A DNA stretch of 64,000 nucleotides from Pseudomonas profundi (lineage in GTDB: Bacteria; Pseudomonadota; Gammaproteobacteria; Pseudomonadales; Pseudomonadaceae), in the NCBI RefSeq assembly GCF_008638305.1, contig NZ_VTPZ01000015.1, forward strand, positions 39,230-103,229. Direction: 5' to 3'. The notes below the pieces were generated by a model. That model ran no database searches. It had not been told where the DNA came from and saw nothing but the letters and a program-made list of their open reading frames with translations. How positions within the stretch are numbered: the stretch's first letter is position 1; every line of letters starts with the position of its first letter. Positions 58,265 to 64,000 of this stretch are shown one piece after another. Made by a program: the position numbers and the translations under genes.

Positions 58265-58711
58265 ATGCCAGCATCTTTTCCCAGGTTCGCGCCAAGCTGG
58301 CGAGCCCTTGGCCTGGCCGTTGCACTGCCGGTGTCCTTGGGTGTCTTTAGTCCGGCCACATTCGCTGCCGATGTGCTGGTCATCACCGACAGCCGCCATC
58401 CGGTCAAGACCATGGGCGGCGAGCGGCTGATCGAGCTGGACGAAGCGCACCGGATCGAAGCGGAGCTTTCTGCGGAACTGCCCGCCGAACCCGAGCAGGC
58501 GACCGCCATCGTCAAGCGCCGACTGAACAGCGGCGGCACCGATCTCCAACGCCGCATCGCTTCCGCCTACCAGGGCGTCACCGACGCGTGGAGCCTGGGC
58601 ATCACCAGCATCCCGGCCGTCGTGGTGGATCAACGCTACGTCGTCTATGGCGAACCGGATGTGGCCCGCGCAGTCGCTCGCATCGAGCAGCACTGGAGGG
58701 CCCAGCCGTGA
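58265..58711 (+). CDS. PFL_4709-family ICE protein (TIGR03757)
   Basis: A 148-aa exported protein (signal residues 1-35, ending TFAAD), DUF1525 type. The mature part has VLVITDSRHPVKTM, LIELDEAHRIEAELSAELP and the ending LGITSIPAVVVDQRYVVYGEPDVARAVARIEQ, a thioredoxin-fold-like pattern without active-site cysteines. It heads the TraU-like operon and overlaps the next gene by 4 nt. Confidence 0.9.
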   Translation: MPASFPRFAPSWRALGLAVALPVSLGVFSPATFAADVLVITDSRHPVKTMGGERLIELDEAHRIEAELSAELPAEPEQATAIVKRRLNSGGTDLQRRIASAYQGVTDAWSLGITSIPAVVVDQRYVVYGEPDVARAVARIEQHWRAQP

Positions 58712-59655
58712 CCCGCCCATTCGACCTGATGCGCCGCCTGCGTGCTGGCGTGGCGTCCGTTCTGCTGCTCAGCGCCACGGGCAGCTACGCGCTCAACACC
58801 GCAACCATCGTCGGCTCGGTGGCATCGCCAGACTGCCTCGAATACCGCGTCGTCGGGATCTGCTACTGGCTCTACTGCACCTGGACGGGCTGTACGGTAC
58901 GCACGTCCATCAAGGTCCGCCACTACATCCCCGATGCGATCGTCTCCAGCTACAGCAACACCGGCGAAAACCCCTGGATCGAAGTCCGGCCGATGAGCAC
59001 GCCCAACCCATCCGCCCAAACCGGCGGGGACGGAACGACGAACGAGGACCACGAAAACAACCTCGCCAAGTTCAAGAACGCGGACGTCATCGGGCACCCG
59101 GGCGTCGAGGTGTTCAACCAGTTCGTGTCGTCCTCGGGCTACTTCTGCGAGGGTGCGGGCACGGCGTTCATGCCGTACTTGCTCGGCACCCTGGACACGC
59201 TGGCCTGGCGCTACAACGTGCCCGAGATGGCCTACCCGGAGGCGCTAATTCCCGGCATGCGTGAGGTCGGTGCACGCACCACGATGAACCTCTGGGGCAA
59301 CGTGTATCCCCGCGGGGGTTTCCTGCACCAGACCGACGACCACAAGGCCAGTGCAGTGGTGGCCCAGCGCGCAGGCGATGTCGTCACGCGCCGGGGACAG
59401 ATCCACGTTTATCAGCCGCTGCTCGCCAACTCCCGCGATGGCTACTGGCCGGCTGGCGCGCTCATGGAGAGCGATGCCTCGACGGGCAAGTGGCAGGAAC
59501 TCACGCCAGTCCTGTCCTCGTCCTGCTCGGTCTTCCCGCGCAGCGGCGCCCTGACACAGGCCCGGCAAGGCGATTACGCCTGGGCGCTGTGGCGGCCCTA
59601 TGCGTGCTGCGAACGCCGGGGCCAGGTGTTTCTCGGCAGCGTCGATTTCCTCTGA
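58708..59655 (+). CDS. PFL_4710-family protein, TraU-like (TIGR03756)
   Basis: A 315-aa exported, Cys-rich protein related to TraU of F-type systems. GTG start at 58708 overlapping the previous stop codon (GTGA); the next ATG, 58729, would shorten the signal peptide. After the signal (residues 1-28) come SPDCLEYRVVGICYWLYCTWTGCTVRTSIKVRHYIPD and SSGYFCEGAGTAFMPYLLGTLDTLAWR. Many conserved cysteines imply dependence on the ICE disulphide proteins. Confidence 0.88.
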   Translation: MTRPFDLMRRLRAGVASVLLLSATGSYALNTATIVGSVASPDCLEYRVVGICYWLYCTWTGCTVRTSIKVRHYIPDAIVSSYSNTGENPWIEVRPMSTPNPSAQTGGDGTTNEDHENNLAKFKNADVIGHPGVEVFNQFVSSSGYFCEGAGTAFMPYLLGTLDTLAWRYNVPEMAYPEALIPGMREVGARTTMNLWGNVYPRGGFLHQTDDHKASAVVAQRAGDVVTRRGQIHVYQPLLANSRDGYWPAGALMESDASTGKWQELTPVLSSSCSVFPRSGALTQARQGDYAWALWRPYACCERRGQVFLGSVDFL

Positions 59656-59664
59656 GGTGGTGCC

Positions 59665-61062
59665 ATGAAGTTCCGTCCTGCATTCAATCCGTTCTCCCGC
59701 CGGGTACGTCGCACGAGGATCGTCATGGCGGTGGCCGGTGCGCTCGCGCTGACGAGCGGTGTGGCCTGGAGCCAACTGGGCTACCAGACCGGCGGCAGTG
59801 TCATCGGCGATGACGTCATGTACTCGATCGGCGGCGGAAACGCCGTGTCGATGGGACGTGCGGCTGGCATGCGCTCTCTCGGGGTCGGCGTGGGCTGGAA
59901 CAGCAACTTGATCTGCGGTGACATGAGCATCCAGACCACGTTGAAGAATCAGCTCAACGGCGTCACCAACGGCTTCCAGCAAATCATGTCATCGGTGATC
60001 CAAAGCGCCACCAGCGCGGTGGCGTCGTTGCCGGCACTGATCATTCAGCGGGCCGATCCCGGCCTCTACAACCTGCTCACCAATGGCGTGTTGCAGGCAC
60101 GGCTCGATTTCGACCGCTCCAAGCTGACGTGCCGTGCCATGGCGGAGAGGATGGCCGAGACGGCGGGCGGGCAGCTCGGCTGGAGCCAGATGGCAGAAGG
60201 CTTGGCGCTGCGCGATGCGGTGTCGAGCACGGATGCGGTCTCGGCCGTCGAGCAGGCCGAGACGCGCCGCGGCAATGACGGTGTGCCGTGGGTCGGGGGC
60301 AGCAACGCGGGAGGCTCCGGCCAGCCCGCGATCAAGGTCGTCGGCGATGTCACCCGCGCCGGCTACAACCTGGTCAACGGCCGCGGCGTGACCGATACAT
60401 CGTCCATCGCACCGACCAGTTGCAGCAGTCTCTCGTGCCAGACCTGGACCTCGCCGCAGGCCGCCGTCGAGTGGGCCACGCGCGTACTCGGCGAGAAGGA
60501 ACAGCGCACTTGCGATGCCTGCACCAAGACCGAGACGACGCCCGGCGTAGGGCTGACGCCGTTGATCCAAGAAGAATACGACGCCAAGCTGCAGGCGCTC
60601 CAGGATCTGGTGTCCAAGGCGAAGAACACGACGCCCGAGAACCTGCGCGAGGCTGGCAGTGCATCGCTGCCCATCACCCGCGGCGTGATCGAGGCGCTGC
60701 GTGACGAGCCGGACCAGCACCTGCTGTCGCAGCGCCTGGCGTCCGAGGTCGCGCTGTCCTCCGTGCTGGAGAAGGCGCTGTTGCTACAGCGCACGCTGCT
60801 CACGGGCAAGAAAGAGCCCAACGTCGCGGCCAACGAGCTTGCGGTGGAGGCCGTGAACAAGGAGAGCGATACGCTCGACCGCGAGATCCAGAACCTCAAA
60901 ACGGAACTGGAACTGCGCCGCGAGCTGGCCAACAACTCGCCGATGGCCATCATTCAGCGCCATAGCACGCGCGCTTCGGGTTCGCGCGGCATCTACGAGG
61001 GCGATCCGGTGCCCGACCGTCTCGACCAACTCCAGAAGGGCAATCCGGGAGGTCGGCCATGA
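59665..61062 (+). CDS. PFL_4711-family ICE protein (TIGR03755)
   Basis: A 465-aa exported protein (signal residues 1-36) conserved next to the TraU-like gene and placed like TraH of F-type systems. Key segments: GYQTGGSVIGDDVMYSIGGG at the mature start, LIICGDMSIQTT-like MNLICGDMSIQ sequence, QEEYDAKLQALQDLV in a helical region and the end SRGIYEGDPVPDRLDQLQ. A Cys pair (CDAC) near residue 285 may be disulphide-bonded. Confidence 0.87.
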   Translation: MKFRPAFNPFSRRVRRTRIVMAVAGALALTSGVAWSQLGYQTGGSVIGDDVMYSIGGGNAVSMGRAAGMRSLGVGVGWNSNLICGDMSIQTTLKNQLNGVTNGFQQIMSSVIQSATSAVASLPALIIQRADPGLYNLLTNGVLQARLDFDRSKLTCRAMAERMAETAGGQLGWSQMAEGLALRDAVSSTDAVSAVEQAETRRGNDGVPWVGGSNAGGSGQPAIKVVGDVTRAGYNLVNGRGVTDTSSIAPTSCSSLSCQTWTSPQAAVEWATRVLGEKEQRTCDACTKTETTPGVGLTPLIQEEYDAKLQALQDLVSKAKNTTPENLREAGSASLPITRGVIEALRDEPDQHLLSQRLASEVALSSVLEKALLLQRTLLTGKKEPNVAANELAVEAVNKESDTLDREIQNLKTELELRRELANNSPMAIIQRHSTRASGSRGIYEGDPVPDRLDQLQKGNPGGRP

Positions 61063-61418
61063 GCGAGGCTCGCATGACTTGGCGTCCACTACGCTGGCTG
61101 TTCAGCCGGCACGCGGCGAAAACCCTGCTATGGCTTGTGCTGGTCGTGGCCGCCGCCGTAGGGGCCAACGTCGCGGGCATCTACCTGGTCGGCAGTGTCG
61201 CGGCCTGGGAGCGGTGGCTGGCGGCGTCCGCAGGGTATTTCTTCATCTGGCGACTGTGCCTGTACGGCGGTACGGCCTATGGATGGGTCTGGATGCGCCG
61301 TCGGCTGCTGGCCCGCGAAGACAGCACGCAGGCGCGACGTCGGCTGATCCGCGCAGAGGTCGCCGGCGTCCTTGCCATTGTGGCGCTCGAAGCCAGCCTG
61401 TTGATGCAGGCCGCTTGA
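61059..61418 (+). CDS. small inner-membrane protein of the transfer cluster
   Basis: A 119-aa protein overlapping the previous gene by ATGA, with three predicted helices (residues 23-46, 50-75 and 100-118). It is a conserved hypothetical at this place in related ICEs and is presumably needed near TraG. No motif. Confidence 0.75.
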   Translation: MSEARMTWRPLRWLFSRHAAKTLLWLVLVVAAAVGANVAGIYLVGSVAAWERWLAASAGYFFIWRLCLYGGTAYGWVWMRRRLLAREDSTQARRRLIRAEVAGVLAIVALEASLLMQAA

Positions 61419-61433
61419 GGGGAGATCGAGGCA

Positions 61434-62951
61434 ATGACGCTTTTCACGACCGACTACCTGGAGTACTACCTCACCCTCGTGTCCTGGATCGTCAACAACG
61501 GCATCTGGGCCGTGCTGGTGTCCAGCGGGGTGTTTGCGCTGCCCTTTGTGGCGATCGTCATCCAGGAATGGCTCAAGGCCAGAGCGGAGGGCGCCGACGA
61601 AGGCAACAAGGGCGTGCTCTCGGCGGCGCGCATCGAGAACCGAGTATTTGTGGCCATCGTGGTCGTGATGTTCGCCGGCATTCCGTTCATCGACGTCGAC
61701 CTCAGCACTATCCAGTACGACAGCTCGCGCTCGGCGCAGTGCCAGGTCAGCGTGCCGCAGCCCGCGCAAACTGGCTGGTCGCAGTCCTTCAGCACCATCA
61801 GCAACCAGTCGGCGAAGGTTCCGGTCTGGTGGGCTTTCATGCACGCGCTTTCGCGCGCCGTCACGAGCGCCTCGGTGGCTGCGATCCCGTGCGGCACGGA
61901 TCTGCGGCAGATGCGGATGGAGATCGATGCCACACGCATCGACGACCCGGTGCTGGCCCAAGAAGTGGCGGATTTCACGCACGATTGCTATGGACCGGCT
62001 CGCGCCAAATTGTTCATGGCGCGGCCGGAGCTGGACGAAACGCAGATGAACGATGTGACCTGGATCGGTTCGAGGTTTTTCACGGACACGGGCGGTTACT
62101 ACGACAGCTACCGCTCTAGCACGGCGCGCGAGGCATGGCCCTATGACGACACCCGCGACGCTGGGCTTGCGCAGGTTGCCAATGGTGGCGGCTACCCGAC
62201 CTGCAGGCAGTGGTGGTCCGACGGCAGTAACGGACTGCGCGCGCGGCTGCTGGGGCAAGTGGACCCAAGCCTGCTGAATCGCCTGGCGGGCTGGGCTGGA
62301 TTCCTGAGCCGGGCCGAGGTGGACGACTCCGTGATCCGCGCCATCGCGTCACCGCGGCAGCAGAAATTGAACCAAGGCAGCGTCTATACGGACTACGGCG
62401 GTCAGATCGACAAGACATTGCCCAATGTCGTCAACCGTGCCACCAGCGATGTTGGCTTGGCGGTTGGGGCTCTCGCCGCCTTCCCGGCAATGGACGTAGT
62501 GCGCCAAGCACTGCCCATGGTGCTCGCGCTGCTCAAGATGGCGCTCGTGATCTGCATTCCGCTAGTGCTGGTCGTGGGCACCTATGACCTGAAGATGGTC
62601 GTCACCGTCAGCACCGTCCAGTTCGCGCTGTTCTTCACGGACTTCTGGTTTCAGCTCGCACGCTGGATCGACAGCACCATCCTCGATGCGCTCTACGGGT
62701 GGGGCTTTGGCTGGAACCGGCCGCATACCAACTTCGACCCGCTGGTGGGGCTGAACAATGCCTTCGGCGACATGCTTTTGATGTTCGTCACCGGCACGAT
62801 GTTCTTGGTCCTGCCGACTTTCTGGGTGGCAGCGCTTGGGTGGGTCGGAGTAAAAGCCGGGGTAATCGCTCAGAACCTGGCTGTCGGTTCCAAGGAAGCA
62901 CGCGACAGCGCGGGATCAGGCGTAAACAAGGTTACCGGCAAGGTGCTTTGA
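61434..62951 (+). CDS. traG: TraG N-terminal-domain protein
   Basis: A 505-aa inner-membrane protein with the TraG_N domain (mating-pair stabilisation). Helices are predicted at residues 10-40, 65-85 and, in the C-terminal half, 365-400, 405-430 and 450-480. Characteristic segments: YLEYYLTLVSWIVNNGIWAVL, IPFIDVDLSTIQYDSSRSAQC and the central GGYPTCRQWWSDG. It lacks the long C-terminal part of F-plasmid TraG. GGGGAGATCG precedes the ATG. Confidence 0.9.
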   Translation: MTLFTTDYLEYYLTLVSWIVNNGIWAVLVSSGVFALPFVAIVIQEWLKARAEGADEGNKGVLSAARIENRVFVAIVVVMFAGIPFIDVDLSTIQYDSSRSAQCQVSVPQPAQTGWSQSFSTISNQSAKVPVWWAFMHALSRAVTSASVAAIPCGTDLRQMRMEIDATRIDDPVLAQEVADFTHDCYGPARAKLFMARPELDETQMNDVTWIGSRFFTDTGGYYDSYRSSTAREAWPYDDTRDAGLAQVANGGGYPTCRQWWSDGSNGLRARLLGQVDPSLLNRLAGWAGFLSRAEVDDSVIRAIASPRQQKLNQGSVYTDYGGQIDKTLPNVVNRATSDVGLAVGALAAFPAMDVVRQALPMVLALLKMALVICIPLVLVVGTYDLKMVVTVSTVQFALFFTDFWFQLARWIDSTILDALYGWGFGWNRPHTNFDPLVGLNNAFGDMLLMFVTGTMFLVLPTFWVAALGWVGVKAGVIAQNLAVGSKEARDSAGSGVNKVTGKVL

Positions 62952-62964
62952 TCGGTCGCCCATT

Positions 62965-63342
62965 TCAGTCGTTGAACGGATCGTTCGGGTCGTGCGGGTC
63001 GATCCGCTGACCGCTGGACGAATACAGGCCAAAGCCTGCCTCGCCGTTTCGCAGTTCGTCCGGTTGCGTCCAGCGATCATCATTGACCGTCGAATTGCTG
63101 GCCGTCCATGCTGCGGCAACCCCAACCAGAAGCACCAACGCCAGCCAGAACGCGGCGTAGAACAGCAATCCCAGCGCGACCAGCTTCACTACCCATACGA
63201 GCACGGTGGCCCCGGCAAGCGGCATCCCCTTGGAGGCGAGCCAACACGACAACCTTCGCTCGCCGCGCGCATAGGCGCGCCATCCACGGCCAACGCTGCG
63301 GCCGAGGCGTTCTGCGGTGCTGATGCGGGTTGTCGTGTTCAT
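62965..63342 (-). CDS. DUF3742 family protein
   Basis: A 125-aa protein convergent with traG (13-nt gap). Two membrane helices (residues 43-60 and 60-80) follow a basic N-terminus with RLGRSVGRGWRAYARGERRLSCWLASKGMPL, the DUF3742 signature; the C-terminal tail ends in DPHDPNDPFND. The gene is found at this site in most PFGI-1-class ICEs. Function unknown. Confidence 0.88.
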   Translation of the reverse strand: MNTTTRISTAERLGRSVGRGWRAYARGERRLSCWLASKGMPLAGATVLVWVVKLVALGLLFYAAFWLALVLLVGVAAAWTASNSTVNDDRWTQPDELRNGEAGFGLYSSSGQRIDPHDPNDPFND

Positions 63343-63369
63343 GGTCGTCTCCTGCTACATGAGGAATGC

Positions 63370-63828
63370 CTATTCCAGTTTGCTCCAATCCTGCTTGCTT
63401 GCCTGCACCAATACGTTCCAATCGTCTGGTGGATTTCCACGTCCGAGCATTTTCTCGAACACGGCATAGGGATCTGACTTGCTCCCCGAAGACCGCAAGG
63501 TCTGCTCATCATTGACCCAGGCGTACACGATGACCTTGGCCTTCGAGTCGTACCGGAAGAACAACCGGAACCGCCTTCCGATCTTGGCCCTTCGCCAGTG
63601 CCGGTGGGCCAGCCCCAGGGTGTTGCCCTGGCGGTACTCGTCGCGTGCCGGATCACCGGGCACCACATCTAATATCAACTGGTTCAAGGCCCGGAAGAGC
63701 TTGACGTTGGCGTTGGACTCGAAGCCCTCCGGGTCGTTCTCCTGCGCGCGCCGTGCGGCTGCGTGCAGCTTCTGCAACTGCTCGATCACACAGTCGTGGA
63801 ACAGCAATGCCCAGCCATGCCGTTGCAT
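63370..63828 (-). CDS. yhaV: YhaV-type mRNA interferase toxin
   Basis: A 152-aa toxin of the YhaV family (RelE-like ribonuclease fold). It keeps the family core: NANVKLFRALNQLILDVVPGDPARDEYRQGNTLG, RFRLFFRYDSKAKVIVYAWVNDEQTLRSSGSKSDPYAVF and WNVLVQ. The start codon overlaps the antitoxin stop codon (TGATG), which couples their translation. The pair probably stabilises the ICE. Confidence 0.92.
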   Translation of the reverse strand: MQRHGWALLFHDCVIEQLQKLHAAARRAQENDPEGFESNANVKLFRALNQLILDVVPGDPARDEYRQGNTLGLAHRHWRRAKIGRRFRLFFRYDSKAKVIVYAWVNDEQTLRSSGSKSDPYAVFEKMLGRGNPPDDWNVLVQASKQDWSKLE

Positions 63829-64000
63829 CAGAGTTCCACTTCGCCGTCGATTTCCTCGTCCAGCTTCACGCCGTGACCCGCTTGCTCCAGCATGGCGCGA
63901 GTTAGATCCTCGGGCAGACCATGGACGTTCCGGCCCGCCTCGATGTCGCGGGCCAGCAGACTCAGGAACGCACCGATGGCGGGGTCCTCGTGCTCGGCGT
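63828..64000 (-). CDS. prlF: PrlF antitoxin, 5' part beyond the window
   Basis: The C-terminal 56 residues are visible. The segment DPAIGAFLSLLARDIEAG followed by an acidic end (KLDEEIDGEVEL) matches the PrlF/SohA antitoxin C-terminus, and the gene lies directly upstream of yhaV. The AbrB-like DNA-binding N-terminus is outside the window. Confidence 0.85.
   Translation of the reverse strand, partial: AEHEDPAIGAFLSLLARDIEAGRNVHGLPEDLTRAMLEQAGHGVKLDEEIDGEVEL

Noticed and set aside
59300..59320. TATCCCCGCGGGGG-like sequence as a fourth copy of the 23-bp palindrome
   Set aside because: It lies inside coding sequence, lacks the GAGC/GCTC ends and has a different centre.

Overview
The window joins a gamma-proteobacterial (Pseudomonadaceae-like) chromosome to most of a large integrative and conjugative element (ICE) of the ICEclc/PAGI-2/PFGI-1 class. 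The chromosomal part (about 1-4650) holds an MFS transporter, a FadE-type acyl-CoA dehydrogenase and a PA2817-like small protein. That neighbourhood lies beside tRNA-Gly in Pseudomonas, the classical target of this ICE class. The ICE begins at a 16-bp copy of the tRNA-Gly 3' end (4651-4666). The integrase, the full tRNA and the relaxase lie beyond the right edge.

Layout of the ICE: (1) 4.65-9.2 kb, the element end with an outward-facing sigma70 promoter (Pcirc-like) and a six-gene arsenic-resistance operon on the minus strand. (2) 9.9-14.4 kb, the regulatory module (BisR-like protein, AlpA, ParA, a HicA-like small protein, ParB/BisD, DUF2857/BisC) that in ICEclc drives bistable transfer competence. 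(3) 14.4-20.1 kb, the DNA-processing module (STY4528 replication protein with a candidate replication origin inside its gene, TIGR03761 protein, DUF3158, SSB, topoisomerase III). (4) 20.1-21.0 kb, a hairpin-rich non-coding stretch and the scar of a deleted cytosine methyltransferase gene. (5) 21.0-32.3 kb, small proteins of mostly unknown function (DUF3577, DUF932, DUF3275, DUF6094 methyltransferase-like, a large SNF2-like helicase). From 21.8 to 30 kb nearly every gene has its own leader with a recurring motif and a GC-rich hairpin. (6) 32.4-36.9 kb, defence cargo: a CoiA-like nuclease and a Gabija-type gajA-gajB pair. (7) 37.1-63.3 kb, the type IV secretion genes of the PFL_4693-PFL_4711 families plus TraD, TraC, TraG and RadC. 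(8) 43.2-48.8 kb, a second cargo block inside the secretion cluster: a minus-strand four-gene operon (MbcA/ParS-like protein, 52-aa ORF, DUF3800, zinc-hook SMC-like ATPase) facing a divergent AbiH gene. (9) 63.4 kb to the end, a prlF-yhaV toxin-antitoxin pair.

The best candidates for undescribed biology are the four-gene ATPase/DUF3800 operon, the DnaA box plus inverted repeats plus AT-rich segment inside the STY4528 gene, three copies of a 23-bp palindrome around the TIGR03761/ssb/topB genes, the repeated hairpin leaders with a diverged repeat shared by the DUF3577 and radC upstream regions, and a perfect 20-bp inverted repeat after topB. All calls rest on reading the sequence. Family names come from recognised motifs and gene order; no searches were run.
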